Position numbers and translations under genes: made by a program | Notes under the pieces: generated by a model | What the model was told of the DNA's origin: nothing | What the model saw: the letters and a program-made list of their open reading frames with translations, nothing else | The model's database searches: none | Shown here: positions 35,432 through 46,800 of the stretch, in pieces | Layout: each line of letters opens with the position of its first letter | How positions within the stretch are numbered: the stretch's first letter is position 1 | Assembly (NCBI RefSeq): GCF_958405655.1 | Contig: NZ_CATYWO010000001.1 | Coordinates: 1,116,001-1,180,000 of the forward strand | Direction of reading: 5' to 3' | DNA from: Ralstonia condita | GTDB lineage: Bacteria > Pseudomonadota > Gammaproteobacteria > Burkholderiales > Burkholderiaceae | DNA length: 64,000 bases

Positions 35432-37051
35432 TCAGAGGGCGCGCTTGGCGCGACGGATCAGTGCGGCCGTCGACGCATCGTGCGCGACGGAGGCGGGCGC
35501 ACCTTCCAGCTCCGCCTGAATCGGCTTGGCAAGCTTCTTCCCCAGTTCGACGCCCCACTGATCGAACGAGTTGATGTTCCATACCGCTCCTTGCACGAAC
35601 GTGCGGTGCTCGGCGCAGGCGATCAGCGCGCCCAGCGATGCGGCATCGAGCCGCTCGAGGAGGATGGTTGTGCTGGGGCGGTTACCCTCAAACACCATGT
35701 GCGGCACCAGCGCCTCGTCGGTCACGCCCCCGGCGCGCACCTCATCTGCGGTGCGGCCGCGCAGCAGCGCCTCGCCCTGCGCGAAACAGTTGGCGAGCAG
35801 CTTGGCATGGTGGCCGGGCAGGCTACGCACCGGTTCGAGCGTGGTGATGAAATCCACCGGCACGATCTGCGAGCCCTGGTGGATCAACTGAAAGTACGCG
35901 TGCTGGCCATTGGTGCCGGCCGTGCCCCAGACAATGGGCCCGGTGTCCGTGTCGATGGCGGCACCGTTGCGCTGGACCGACTTGCCGTTGCTTTCCATTT
36001 CGAGCTGCTGCATGAAATCGGTCAGCAACTCGAGCGGAGCGCAATACGGCACCGTGCAGGCGCTTGCCGCGTTGAAGAATCCGCGATACCACACCGACAG
36101 CATCCCGAGAATGAGCGGCAGGTTCTCGCGCGGCGCTGCGGTGGCAAAGTGTCGATCCATCGCGCGCGCGCCTTCCAGCATCGCTTCGAACTGCTGCGGC
36201 CCGATGGCCAGGACGATCGACAGGCCTACCGCCGACCACAACGAGAAGCGCCCGCCCACCCAATCCCAGAACGTGAACATGTTGTCCGGGTCAATGCCGA
36301 ACTGAACGACAGCATCGCGGTTGGTGGAAACGGCGACAAAGTGTTGCTTGAGCTGGTCTTCCGCGACGCCATGCTCGACGAACCAGCGGCGCATGCTGTG
36401 CGCGTTGGCCATGGTCTCGAGCGTCGTAAACGTTTTCGAACAGACGATGGCGAGCGTGGTGTCAGGGTTCAAGCGGTCGAGCGTCTCGGCCAGATCGGTG
36501 CCATCGACGTTGGAGACGAAATGCACGCGAACATGCGGCACGGCGAGGTGTTCCAGCGCGCGGCACACCATGCGGGGGCCGAGATCGGAGCCGCCGATGC
36601 CGATATTGACCACGTCGGTGATGCGCTGGCCGGAGTGGCCCGTCCATGCGCCGCTATGCACACGGTTGGCGAAGTCGTGCATCTGCGCGCGCACGCGCAG
36701 CACGTCGCCCATGACGGGTTCGCCATCGGCTCGATAATCGTCTTCGGCCTGGCCACGCAGGGCCACGTGCAGCACCGACCGCTGCTCGGTGTTGTTGATG
36801 CGCTCGCCGCGCAGCATGGCATCGCGCAGCGTCAGCACGCCAGCCTCGTCGGCCAGCCGCAGCAGCAGGGCAAGCGTATCGCGCGTGATCCGGTTCTTGG
36901 CGTAATCCACCGTCAGGCCCGCGGCTTCTAGCGTGAAGTCGCGCACCCGTTGCTCGGCATCCGGCGCGGCAAACCAGTCGCGCATCTGTGCGGTGCGGAT
37001 CGATTGTGCGTGTTGCGTCAGGGACTGCCAGGCGGGGAAGGCGATGGGCAT
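35432..37051 (-). CDS. pgi: Glucose-6-phosphate isomerase
   Basis: Cytosolic enzyme interconverting glucose 6-phosphate and fructose 6-phosphate, 539 residues as in most bacterial Pgi. Both signatures are visible: the sugar-phosphate loop region NIGIGGSDLGPRMVCRAL and DWVGGRFSLWSAVGLSI. Later, QGSQIVPVDFI, HHAKLLANCFAQ and FDQWGVELGK complete the active site. ATG 37051 gives MPIAFPAWQSLTQHAQ, a normal N-terminus. It lies downstream of nnrD on the same strand with a 61-bp gap, and convergent with the ABC ATPase gene. Confidence 0.97.
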   Translation of the reverse strand: MPIAFPAWQSLTQHAQSIRTAQMRDWFAAPDAEQRVRDFTLEAAGLTVDYAKNRITRDTLALLLRLADEAGVLTLRDAMLRGERINNTEQRSVLHVALRGQAEDDYRADGEPVMGDVLRVRAQMHDFANRVHSGAWTGHSGQRITDVVNIGIGGSDLGPRMVCRALEHLAVPHVRVHFVSNVDGTDLAETLDRLNPDTTLAIVCSKTFTTLETMANAHSMRRWFVEHGVAEDQLKQHFVAVSTNRDAVVQFGIDPDNMFTFWDWVGGRFSLWSAVGLSIVLAIGPQQFEAMLEGARAMDRHFATAAPRENLPLILGMLSVWYRGFFNAASACTVPYCAPLELLTDFMQQLEMESNGKSVQRNGAAIDTDTGPIVWGTAGTNGQHAYFQLIHQGSQIVPVDFITTLEPVRSLPGHHAKLLANCFAQGEALLRGRTADEVRAGGVTDEALVPHMVFEGNRPSTTILLERLDAASLGALIACAEHRTFVQGAVWNINSFDQWGVELGKKLAKPIQAELEGAPASVAHDASTAALIRRAKRAL

Positions 37052-37112
37052 ACGGCGTCGTATCGGCGTTGGAAAACGAGTGCGCAGTATAACGGCGCAG
37101 GATGACGCTGAT

Positions 37113-38708
37113 CTATCGGCGAGCGTCCGACGCGAGCAGGGCGTTCAGTGCGGCCCGCGCAGGCGCGCAGAGCTCGCCGGCGTGCAGGCCGATGGGGCCC
37201 ACCCCCGCATGAACGAGATCATCCGCCGCCCGCCCATGCAGCCATACCGCCGCAAGCCCAGCCTCGCGCGCGCCCATGCCTTGTGCAAGCAGCGCGCCGA
37301 CCATGCCGGTCAGCACATCGCCGGTCCCACCCGTTGCCAAGCCGCCGTTTCCGGTCGGATTGATGGCAGGTGACACGCCCGGTGCTGCAACTACGGTGCC
37401 CGATCCCTTGAGGATCACGACGGCGCCGGTGCGGTTGACGATGGCCTGGGCGGCTGCAAGCCGGTCATGCTGCACGGCGCGCGCGTCAGTCTGCAGCAGC
37501 CGCGCGGCTTCGAGCGGATGCGGCGTCAGCACCAGCGGTACGCCGCTCCCTGCCAGTTGCGACAGGCGCGCGAGCCGTGCCGGCACCTTGGCAAACAGAT
37601 TGAGTGCATCCGCGTCGAATACGGCTGCTGTCCGGGCTGACAGCATGCGATCCAGCAGGTGTTCGAGCGCGGCCTCGGACTCCTTGCCGGTGCCCATGCC
37701 GGGGCCGACGGCGAGCGCCTGCATGCCGCCCAGATCGAGGGCTCCCCACGGATGCAGCATCAATTCCGGCTGCGCCGGATCGACACTTGGCGCATCGGCT
37801 CCGAGCGACACCACATGCACTTTGCCTGCACCAAGATAGAGCGCGCCTCGCGCCGACAGTAGCGGCGCTCCGACCATTCCCGCCGCGCCGCCCACGACGG
37901 CGACACTCCCGTATGTGCCTTTGTGGCCGTTGTGGCGCCGCCGCGGCACGTGCGCAAGCCAGCGCGCCGGTGTGTTGATGAATGCATCTGGCTCGATCAC
38001 GCCGTCGTACGCGGGTTGCGCGACTTGCAGGTCGGCCAGGGCGATATCGCCCGTCGCATCGCGACCATCGCCGGTGAGCAACCCCGGTTTGACGGCAAGG
38101 AAGGTGATCGTCGCCCGCGCCTGGATGACGGGCGACTCCGGCCACGGCGCCTGTCCCGTATCGCCGTTCAGGCCGGACGGGATATCCAGCGCGTACACCG
38201 GCAGACCGCTCGCATTGGCGGTTTCGACGAGCGCCGCATGCAACCCTGTCAAGGGGCGCGCAAGCCCGATGCCGAACAGCCCGTCTACGATGGCGGTCGC
38301 TGCAGCCGGCACAGACGCCGGTGCGTGAAGGACTTCGATCGGCACGTTGGCGGCGCGCGCTTCCGTCCAGGCGCGCCGGGCATCATCGGGCAGCTTGGCG
38401 GGGTCGCCCGCGAGCCACACGCTGACGGGGCGTCCAGCGAGGTGCAGCACCGTTGCGGCGACCAGCGCATCGCCGCCGTTGTTACCGGGGCCGGCCAAGA
38501 CCAGCAGATGCCCGTGCGGCACGCGCGCCTGCAGCCAGTCGGCGGCTGCCTCGCCGGCGCGGGCCATGAGCGTGAACGGTTCGAGGGTGCGATAGGCGGC
38601 GGCTTCCAGCGCGCGAATGCCCACGGTACCGAACAACTGGTCGGCGCCATGGTGGGCGGCAAGCGCGCCGTCGGTCAGGATTTCCCGCCAGGATGGGTGT
38701 GCGGACAT
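37113..38708 (-). CDS. nnrD: Bifunctional NAD(P)H-hydrate repair enzyme (epimerase plus dehydratase)
   Basis: Metabolite-repair enzyme of 531 residues fusing both activities that reverse NAD(P)H hydration. The N-terminal YjeF_N epimerase domain (about 1-215) has VLAGPGNNGGDALVAA and PVYALDIPSGLNGDTG. The C-terminal ribokinase-like dehydratase domain (about 230-531) has HKGTYGSVAVVGGAAGMVGA, PGMGTGKESE, PLVLTPHPLEAARL and the hallmark TGGTGDVLTGMVGALLAQG. The fusion is the common bacterial form. ATG 38708 is chosen because the domain begins shortly after. It is divergent from the MarR gene with only 86 bp between the starts. Confidence 0.94.
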   Translation of the reverse strand: MSAHPSWREILTDGALAAHHGADQLFGTVGIRALEAAAYRTLEPFTLMARAGEAAADWLQARVPHGHLLVLAGPGNNGGDALVAATVLHLAGRPVSVWLAGDPAKLPDDARRAWTEARAANVPIEVLHAPASVPAAATAIVDGLFGIGLARPLTGLHAALVETANASGLPVYALDIPSGLNGDTGQAPWPESPVIQARATITFLAVKPGLLTGDGRDATGDIALADLQVAQPAYDGVIEPDAFINTPARWLAHVPRRRHNGHKGTYGSVAVVGGAAGMVGAPLLSARGALYLGAGKVHVVSLGADAPSVDPAQPELMLHPWGALDLGGMQALAVGPGMGTGKESEAALEHLLDRMLSARTAAVFDADALNLFAKVPARLARLSQLAGSGVPLVLTPHPLEAARLLQTDARAVQHDRLAAAQAIVNRTGAVVILKGSGTVVAAPGVSPAINPTGNGGLATGGTGDVLTGMVGALLAQGMGAREAGLAAVWLHGRAADDLVHAGVGPIGLHAGELCAPARAALNALLASDARR

Positions 38709-38794
38709 GGCGACGATGGATTTACCGGGACAGACATGACGATCTATTCTCTTACAATAGCCTGCGTTTCCCGTCCATTCCCAGCCCAGTTGCA

Positions 38795-39361
38795 ATGTCC
38801 AAGTCGCCGTCCACTCCCAAAGCTGATCTGCCGCAAGCCGCCGTCGACGCGGCAGGAAAGGGTGGTCCGATCGTGTCTTCGTCGCATCTGGTGTCGGCGC
38901 GCAGCCCGGAGTTGTCGGAGTTCGAATTTGCGCTCAACACGGCTTACAACGCCTACAACCGCTGGTGCGTGCGCTGCATGGCCGCCGCCGGCGTGCGCGA
39001 CCTGACGTTCCTCGATGTGCTGGTGGTGCATCACGTCAACCACCGCGGCCGAGCCAAGCGGCTGGCCGACATCTGCTTTGTGCTCAACGTGGAAGATACC
39101 CACCTCGTCACATATTCCCTCAAGAAGCTGCAGGGGATGGAGCTGGTGGAAGGCACGCGCAATGGCAAGGAAGTCACCTACACCACCACCCCGGCGGGCG
39201 AGAAGGCGTGCGCACGGTACCGCGAGATCCGCGAGCAATGCCTGACCAGCAACATCTCGCCCGGCGGCGAGGAAAACGCCGAGATCGGCGAGCTGGCGCG
39301 ACTGCTGCGCGTGCTGACAGGCCTGTACGAACAGGCCGCGCGCTCGGCGACCTCGCTGTAA
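38795..39361 (+). CDS. MarR-family winged-helix transcriptional regulator
   Basis: DNA-binding regulator of 188 residues. After a flexible N-terminus of about 40 residues, the winged helix spans VRDLTFLDVLVVHHVNHRG, RAKRLADICFVLNVEDTHLV, TYSLKKLQGMELVEGTRNGK and EVTYTTTPAGEKACARY, matching the predicted MarR/PadR-like regulators conserved in beta-proteobacteria. A TACAAT hexamer at 38753-38758 is a candidate -10 element in the gap to nnrD. Its targets are not evident; the neighbours nnrD and purL are housekeeping genes. ATG 38795 is the first ATG after that element. Confidence 0.87.
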   Translation: MSKSPSTPKADLPQAAVDAAGKGGPIVSSSHLVSARSPELSEFEFALNTAYNAYNRWCVRCMAAAGVRDLTFLDVLVVHHVNHRGRAKRLADICFVLNVEDTHLVTYSLKKLQGMELVEGTRNGKEVTYTTTPAGEKACARYREIREQCLTSNISPGGEENAEIGELARLLRVLTGLYEQAARSATSL

Positions 39362-39498
39362 AACGCCTGTTTCAGCCCTGGCAAAGGCATTTCCAGCCGA
39401 TTTGACCGTCGGTAAGAGGGGCTGGGCAAGGTACAATAGCGGTTTTCCCGCGCACGCCGGGAAAACTCCCCTTCCAGCTACTGCCTGCCTTGCCCACC

Positions 39499-42400
39499 AT
39501 GGCGCATTTCTCGTGCTTTCCCGGCGCTCTCGCGCTGTCCGCCTTCCGTCAGCAACGCCTGCTTTCCACCCTCAAGCGCATCGATCCGGACATCGATGCC
39601 GTCAGTGCCCAATACCTGCATTTCGTGGCTGCCGACACGCCGCTGTCGGCCGATGAATCCGCCCGTGTGCAAGCGCTGCTGACCTACGGTTCGCCCGCTC
39701 CGGCCGATGTCGAGGGCGACCGCTTCGTGGTCATCCCGCGTTTCGGCACGATCTCGCCGTGGGCCAGCAAGGCGACGGAAATCGCCCGCCACTGCGCGTT
39801 GCCGCAAATCCACCGGATCGAGCGCGGCGTGGAATTTACCGTCACGTGCAAGAAGGGCCTCATCCGCAGCCTGACCGGTGCGGCCAAGCATCTGGACGAC
39901 GCCACCCGCGCCGCCGTGGCCGAGCACCTGCACGACCGCATGACCGAAACGGTCATCGACACGCGCGAAGCCGGCTATGGCCTGTTCGACGTGTTGCCCG
40001 CCAAGGCATTGCGCTTTGTCGATATCGCCGGTGGCCGCCAAGCCTTGGAAGCCGCGAACGTCGACATGGGCCTGGCCCTGTCCGATGATGAAATCGACTA
40101 CCTGGTCGACGCCTACCGCAAGCTCGAGCGCAACCCGACCGACGTCGAGCTGATGATGTTCGCGCAGGCCAACAGCGAGCACTGCCGCCACAAGATCTTC
40201 AACGCCGACTGGACCATCGACGGCGAGACGCAGGACAAGTCGCTCTTTGCGATGATCCGCAACACGCACCAGCTCGCGCCGCAGGGCACGATCGTCGCGT
40301 ATTCGGACAACGCCGCCGTGATGGAGGGCGGCATGGCCGAGCGCTGGTTCGCGCACGCAGGCACGGAAGGCGAGACGGGCGTGCCGCAATATGGCCGCCG
40401 CGAAGCCCTCACGCACACGCTGATGAAGGTGGAGACGCACAATCACCCGACGGCCATCTCGCCGTTCCCGGGGGCGTCCACCGGCGCGGGTGGTGAAATC
40501 CGCGACGAGGGCGCGACGGGCCGCGGCGCCAAGCCCAAGGCTGGCCTGACCGGCTTTACCGTGTCGAACCTGCTGCTGCCGGAAGCCGTGCAATCGTGGG
40601 AAAACGCGCGCGATACTGCCCAGCCCGTGGCGCACCGCAACCCGAATGAAGCTGCACCGGGCCCGGTGGGCAAGCCGGACCGCATCGCCTCGCCGCTGCA
40701 GATCATGATCGAAGGCCCGATCGGCGGCGCCGCGTTCAACAACGAATTTGGCCGGCCCAATCTGGGCGGCTATTTCCGCGTCTACGAGCAGAACGTGGGC
40801 GGTACCGTGCGCGGCTATCACAAGCCGATCATGATTGCGGGTGGCATCGGCAACATCGATGCTGGCCACACGCACAAGCACGGGCTGCCGGCCGGCACGC
40901 TGCTGATTCAGCTTGGCGGCCCCGGCATGCGCATCGGCATGGGCGGCGGCGCGGCCAGCTCGATGGCCACCGGCACCAATACCGCCGACCTGGACTTCGA
41001 TTCCGTCCAGCGCGGCAACCCCGAAATGCAGCGCCGCGCGCAGGAAGTCATCAACGCGTGCTGGGCGCTGGGCGAAGACAACCCGATCCTGTCGATCCAC
41101 GACGTGGGCGCGGGCGGCATCTCCAACGCCTTCCCGGAAATCGTCGACGGCGCCGAGAAGGGCGCGCGCTTCGACCTGCGCCAGGTGCATCTGGAAGAGT
41201 CTGGCCTGAGCCCGGCAGAAATCTGGTGCAACGAATCGCAAGAGCGCTACACGCTGGCGATTGCCCCCGGCGATTTCCCGCGCTTCCAGGCCATGTGCGA
41301 GCGAGAGCGCGCGCCGTTCTCGGTAGTCGGTTTCGCCACGGACGAGCAGCAGTTGCAAGTCGTTGACAGCGACACCGCGGCCGATCTCCCCGAGCACTTC
41401 CCGGTCAACATGCCGATGGACGTGTTGCTCGGCAAGCCGCCGCGCATGCACCGTGACGTGCGCCGCGTCGCGCAGGAGCTGCCGGAAGTCGATGTCACCG
41501 GTCTGGACCTGGAAGTCGTCGCGCGCGACGTGCTGCGTCATCCGACGGTGGCCAGCAAGTCATTCCTCATCACCATCGGCGACCGCACTGTTGGCGGCCT
41601 GAACACGCGCGACCAGATGGTCGGCCCGTGGCAGGTGCCGGTGGCCGACGTGGCCGTCACCACGCTCGACTACAAGGGCTACGCCGGCGAGGCGATGACG
41701 ATGGGCGAGCGCACGCCGCTGGCCGTCATCAACGCGCCCGCATCGGGCCGCATGGCCATCGGCGAGTCCATCACCAACATCGCCGCCGCCCCGATCGACT
41801 CGCTCACGCAACTCAAGCTGTCGGCCAACTGGATGGCAGCCTGCGGCGTGAACGGTGAAGACGCCCGCCTGTACGACACCGTCAAGGCGGTCGGCATGGA
41901 GCTGTGCCCGGCCCTGGGCATCAGCATTCCGGTGGGCAAGGATTCGCTGTCGATGCGCACCAAGTGGGAAGACGACGAAGGTGGGAAAACTCGCGCGAAG
42001 GAAGTCGTCGCGCCGGTGTCGCTCATCGTTTCGGCGTTTGCGCCGGTGACGGACGTGCGCAAGACGCTCACGCCGCAGCTCAAGCAAGTCGAATCGGCCA
42101 ACGCGCCGGCCGACACCACGCTGATCCTGATCGACCTCGGCCGCGGCAAGAACCGTATGGGCGCCAGCATCCTGGCACAGGTCACCGAGCAGATCGGCAA
42201 CAGCGTGCCGGACGTGGACGACGCCGAAGATCTCAAGCGCTTCTTCGCCGCCATCCAGCAACTGAACGCGAGCGGTTCGCTGCTGGCGTATCACGACCGC
42301 TCCGACGGCGGCCTGTGGGCGACGGTCTGCGAAATGGCCTTTGCCGGCCACTGCGGCGTCTCGATCAACGTCGACATGCTCACGCTGGACGGCGCGCATG

Positions 42401-43605
42401 AGTTCGACTATGGCGACGCCAAGAACTGGGCGCAGCAAGTCTCCGGCCGCCGTGCCGACCTCACGCTGCGCGCGCTGTTTGCCGAAGAACTTGGTGCCGT
42501 CATCCAGGTCCCGCTGGCTCAGCGCGACGCCGTGCTGGCGGTACTGCGCACACACGGCCTTTCGGCTTGCAGCCATGTCATCGGCGCGCCCAATGCCAAC
42601 GACCACATCGAAATCTGGCGCGACGCCAAGAAGGTGTTCAGCGCGTCGCGCATCGAACTGCAACGCACCTGGACAGACGTCTCCTGGCGCATCGCCAGCC
42701 TGCGCGACAACCCCGAGTGCACGCAGAGCGAATACGACCGCATCCTCGACGCCGAAGACCCGGGCATCTCGCCCAAGCTCACGTTTGATATTGCGGAAGA
42801 CGTGGCCGCGCCGTTCATTGCCAAGGGCGCGCGCCCGCGCATGGCGATCCTGCGCGAGCAGGGCGTCAACTCGCAGATCGAAATGGCCTACGCGATGGAC
42901 AAGGCCGGCTTCGACACCTACGACGTCCACATGAGCGACCTGCTGGCCGGCCGCACGAACCTCGCCAGCTTCAAGGGCTTCGTCGCCTGCGGCGGTTTCA
43001 GCTACGGCGATGTGCTCGGCGCGGGCGAAGGCTGGGCGAAGACGATCCTCTTCAACAGCATGCTCGCCGAGCAGTTCGCGGCTTTCTTCAACCGCACCGA
43101 TTCGATCGCGCTCGGCGTGTGCAACGGCTGCCAGATGATGGCGAACCTCGCACCGATCATCCCGGGCGCCGGCGCATGGCCGAAGTTCACGCGCAACCAG
43201 TCGGAGCAATACGAAGGCCGCCTGGTGACCGTGCAGGTCGAAGCATCCCCGTCGATTTTCTACGCGGGCATGGAAGGCAGCCGTATCCCCATCGTCGTCG
43301 CGCACGGCGAGGGTTATGCCGACTTCTCGCAGCAAGGCGATATCGGCAAGGTCGCCGTTGGCCTGCGCTACGTCGACAACCGCGGCGAAGTCACGCAGAC
43401 GTACCCGCTGAACCCGAACGGCTCGCCGCAGGGCATTGCTTCGGTGACGACGCATGACGGCCGTTTCACTGCCCTGATGCCGCATCCGGAGCGCGTATTC
43501 CGCGCCGTGCAGATGAGCTGGCATCCGAAGGAATGGGAAGCCGCCGGCGACGGCAGCAGCCCGTGGATGCGCATGTTCCGCAACGCGCGGAAGTGGATGG
43601 GCTGA
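39499..43605 (+). CDS. purL: Phosphoribosylformylglycinamidine synthase (large, fused form)
   Basis: Cytosolic purine-biosynthesis enzyme converting FGAR, glutamine and ATP to FGAM. The 1368-residue length is that of the fused proteobacterial PurL. An N-terminal PurS-like region is followed by two AIR-synthase-like halves (KVETHNHPTAISPFPGAST and NSEHCRHKIFN in the first; GVNGEDARLYDTVKAVG and HDRSDGGLWATVCEM in the second). The C-terminal class I glutaminase has the nucleophile cysteine in IALGVCNGCQMM and the His-Glu pair in MPHPERVFR. ATG 39499 (MAHFSCFPGALALSAFRQ) is preferred over ATG 39490. It is monocistronic, with a strong terminator at 43624. Confidence 0.97.
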   Translation: MAHFSCFPGALALSAFRQQRLLSTLKRIDPDIDAVSAQYLHFVAADTPLSADESARVQALLTYGSPAPADVEGDRFVVIPRFGTISPWASKATEIARHCALPQIHRIERGVEFTVTCKKGLIRSLTGAAKHLDDATRAAVAEHLHDRMTETVIDTREAGYGLFDVLPAKALRFVDIAGGRQALEAANVDMGLALSDDEIDYLVDAYRKLERNPTDVELMMFAQANSEHCRHKIFNADWTIDGETQDKSLFAMIRNTHQLAPQGTIVAYSDNAAVMEGGMAERWFAHAGTEGETGVPQYGRREALTHTLMKVETHNHPTAISPFPGASTGAGGEIRDEGATGRGAKPKAGLTGFTVSNLLLPEAVQSWENARDTAQPVAHRNPNEAAPGPVGKPDRIASPLQIMIEGPIGGAAFNNEFGRPNLGGYFRVYEQNVGGTVRGYHKPIMIAGGIGNIDAGHTHKHGLPAGTLLIQLGGPGMRIGMGGGAASSMATGTNTADLDFDSVQRGNPEMQRRAQEVINACWALGEDNPILSIHDVGAGGISNAFPEIVDGAEKGARFDLRQVHLEESGLSPAEIWCNESQERYTLAIAPGDFPRFQAMCERERAPFSVVGFATDEQQLQVVDSDTAADLPEHFPVNMPMDVLLGKPPRMHRDVRRVAQELPEVDVTGLDLEVVARDVLRHPTVASKSFLITIGDRTVGGLNTRDQMVGPWQVPVADVAVTTLDYKGYAGEAMTMGERTPLAVINAPASGRMAIGESITNIAAAPIDSLTQLKLSANWMAACGVNGEDARLYDTVKAVGMELCPALGISIPVGKDSLSMRTKWEDDEGGKTRAKEVVAPVSLIVSAFAPVTDVRKTLTPQLKQVESANAPADTTLILIDLGRGKNRMGASILAQVTEQIGNSVPDVDDAEDLKRFFAAIQQLNASGSLLAYHDRSDGGLWATVCEMAFAGHCGVSINVDMLTLDGAHEFDYGDAKNWAQQVSGRRADLTLRALFAEELGAVIQVPLAQRDAVLAVLRTHGLSACSHVIGAPNANDHIEIWRDAKKVFSASRIELQRTWTDVSWRIASLRDNPECTQSEYDRILDAEDPGISPKLTFDIAEDVAAPFIAKGARPRMAILREQGVNSQIEMAYAMDKAGFDTYDVHMSDLLAGRTNLASFKGFVACGGFSYGDVLGAGEGWAKTILFNSMLAEQFAAFFNRTDSIALGVCNGCQMMANLAPIIPGAGAWPKFTRNQSEQYEGRLVTVQVEASPSIFYAGMEGSRIPIVVAHGEGYADFSQQGDIGKVAVGLRYVDNRGEVTQTYPLNPNGSPQGIASVTTHDGRFTALMPHPERVFRAVQMSWHPKEWEAAGDGSSPWMRMFRNARKWMG

Positions 43606-43623
43606 CCCGTCTGCCGCACCCAT

Positions 43624-43660
43624 AAAAAACGCGCCGGGGCGACTCGGCGCGTTTTTTTTT
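43624..43660 (+). terminator. Rho-independent terminator after purL
   Basis: AAAAAACGCGCCG (43624-43636) pairs with CGGCGCGTTTTTT (43645-43657), a perfect 13-bp stem with an 8-base loop that ends in a thymine run. Confidence 0.93.
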
Positions 43661-43896
43661 CTCGTTCGGGGGCACAGAACCCGCACGGTAGGCCTTGTCG
43701 ATGGCCTGGACAATAGTTACCCAGGCAGGTGCTATATTTCGCGCGCATGCGCCCCGATTCATAAGTCCAAAAAATACTGCATCCACCGGACGGCGCGCCA
43801 GAGAACGACAACACAAAAAACGGGTCACTCGCGCCACGGTCCTGCCTCTCAATGATCAGCGCCCGACCCATGGGTCTATGCAACGAGGGGATCAAC

Positions 43897-46800
43897 ATGA
43901 ACCGGGTCTATCGGCTGGTCTGGAGCCGCACCTTGCGTGCTCCGCAAGTAGTGTCCGAACTGACAAAGGCGTCGCGCGGCGGCGTTGACGCCAGCAGTGA
44001 CACGACGCAAGCACGTCGGCGCGCCTCCATCCTTTCAATCGGTGTTTCACTCGGGCTGGCTGGCGCGGCACTGCCAAGCTGGGCGGCGACGTGCTCGCCG
44101 AGCACGATTGCAGACTGCAGCGCCGCAGGCGGCAGCGGCATCCCAAACCGCAGCGGAAACGGTGGCAGCGGCAATGGCGGTGGCGGCGGTTCGTCCGGGC
44201 TGGGCAACGGCGGCGCAACGGTGCAGATTCCTGGCGGTGCAACGTCGGGCGGGACCGGCGGCATCGGGGCCCTGAACGAATTTGGGCAAGACGGCCCCGG
44301 CGGGGCGCCGGCAGTGGTGCTGGCGGGCGATGCGGTGGTCAATACGAACGTACAGGGCGGGTCGGGCCAAGCGTTCGACGGATTCAATTTCGCTGGCGGT
44401 GCCGGTGGCGGCGGCGCCGGCGTGTACTCCACGGGCACCAACCTCACGGTTAACAACGGGATGACCGTGCAGGGCGGCGCCGGCGGAAATGGCGGCGCCG
44501 GCACATCGGGGACGCCGTCCAATGGCGGAGGCGGCGGTGGTGGCGGCGCTGCCTTGGTGATGGTGACGCCGGCTGCCGACGTGAACAACCAAGGCACGCT
44601 GGTCGGCGGTAATGGCGGTAACGGAGGGGGCGGCGGAAACCCGGGCGGCGGCGGTGGCGGCGGCGATGGGTTGCTCGTCTTGGGCTCCGGCACTCAGGTG
44701 ACCAACGTTGGGACGATCGTGGGCGGTGTAGGGGGCGCTGCCGGTGGCGGCGGCAGCACGGCCGGTGCCAGTGGCGTGGGCGTCAATCTGGCTGCCGGGT
44801 TCAACGTGCTCACCAACGTCGGCACGATTACCGGCGGTGCGGGCAACGGCGGAGCCGCGGGCGTGGGTGTCATTGCCAACGGCGCGGTCATCGTCAATGG
44901 CGGCACTATCAGCGGCGGGCTGTTCAGCGACGGCGTGACGCGTGCGGCAGCCATCCAGTTCAACGGGACGAACAACACGCTGCAACTGGTGACGGGTTCC
45001 AACATCGTCGGCAACCTCGACGTGGCAGCGGGGGCGGCGGCCAAGATCACCGCCAGCAGTGCAGGCCTCTCGCTGTCGAACAACGTCACGCTGGGCGACG
45101 CCACGTCCCGCGTCACGCTTGATTCGACCACAACGAACCTCGTGGTGTCAGGCGTCATATCGGGCGCGGGCAGCGTGGGTGTCACCGGCAGTCGAACGAT
45201 CACGCTGACGGGCGACAACACCTACACGGGCGCGACTACCATCACCACCGGCACGCTGCAGATCGGCAACGGCGGCACCACGGGCTCGGTGGCGGGCAAT
45301 ATCGTCAACAACGGCACACTGGCCTTCAACCGCAGCGATACGGTCACGTACGCCGGCACCATCAGCGGCGCGGGCAATCTGGTGCAGGCAGGGGCTGGCA
45401 CGCTGACCATCTCCGGCACGGCGGGCTATGCCGGCAGTACCACCATCAACGCCGGCACGCTCGCGCTGTCGGGCGCCGGCAGCATTGCCGCTTCGAGCGG
45501 CGTGGTGAACAACGGCACCTTCGATATCGCTGGGACGACCTCGGGCGCCACCATCAACGCATTGACGGGCACGGGCGCTGTCGCCCTGGGTGGCCAGACC
45601 CTTACGCTGGCCAACGCAGCCGGCACGTTCAGCGGCGTCATCGGCGGCGCAGGCGGGCTTACGGTGGCGGGTGGCACGCAAACGCTGTCGAGCACAAACG
45701 TCTTTACCGGCGCAACCACCATCAACGCGGGCACGCTCGCGCTGTCGGGTGCAGGCAGCATTGCGACCTCCGGCGGGGTGGTCAACAACGGCACGTTTGA
45801 TATTTCTGGAACGACGGCCGGCGCCACCATCAACACCCTGACAGGTACGGGTACCGTCGCCCTGGGTAACCAGACGCTGACCCTGGCCCATGCGGCCGGG
45901 ACGTTCAAAGGGGCGATCGGCGGAACCGGCGGGCTTATCGTTGCGGGCGGCGTGCAAACGTTGTCGGGGGCGAACGGATTGACCGGCGCAACGACCATCA
46001 ACGCTGGCACGCTTGCGCTGTCGGGCGCCGGCAGCATTGCGGCGTCCAGCGGTGTGGTCAACAACGGCACCTTCGATATCTCGGGGACGACCTCCGGCGC
46101 CAGCATCAACGCACTGACCGGCACCGGCACCGTCGCGCTGGGCGGCCGGACGCTCACACTGACCAACGCCGCCGGCACGTTCAGCGGCGTGATTGGTGGG
46201 ACGGGTGACCTCACGCTGAGCGGTGGTACGCAAACCCTGTCCGGCGTGAACACGTACACCGGGGCAACGACGATTAACGCCGGCACGCTGGCGTTGTCGG
46301 GTGCAGGCCGCCTGGCCTCGGCCACGGCGGTCACGCTGGCAGGCGTCAATTCGGCACTCGATCTATCTGCTGGCGGCGACCAAACGGTAGCGCATCTCGC
46401 CGGCGTGACAGGCAGCCGCGTTGCCCTGGGCGGCAGCTCGCTCACGCTGGCTGATGACACCTCGCAGACCTTCAGCGGCAGCCTGAGCGGCAACGGTGCC
46501 TTGATCAAGCAGGGCACGGGCAAGCTCACGCTCAACGGCGTCAGCAGCGCTTTTTCAGGCACGACTACGGTCGCGGGCGGCACCCTCGCTGTCGGCGATG
46601 CGGCGAACGCCAGCGCACTGCTTGGCGGCAGTGTCCTGGTGAGCGCGCTTGGCACGCTGCGCGGCCACGGCACGGTTTCGGGCGACGTGAGCAGCAGCGG
46701 GGTGGTCGCGCCGGGCGGCTCCATCGGAACCCTCTCGGTGGGCGGCAACTACACGCAAGGTTCGAGCGGGACGCTCGCCATCGAGATCAGCCCGACGGAG

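Noticed and set aside
39402..39437. Promoter for purL (TTGACC and TACAAT)
   Set aside because: The spacing between the hexamers is 24 bp, too long for sigma-70; the TACAAT may still be a -10 element with a different -35.
43908..44693. Proline-rich open frame antisense to the autotransporter
   Set aside because: Proline codons are the complement of the glycine codons in the passenger; there is no independent coding evidence.
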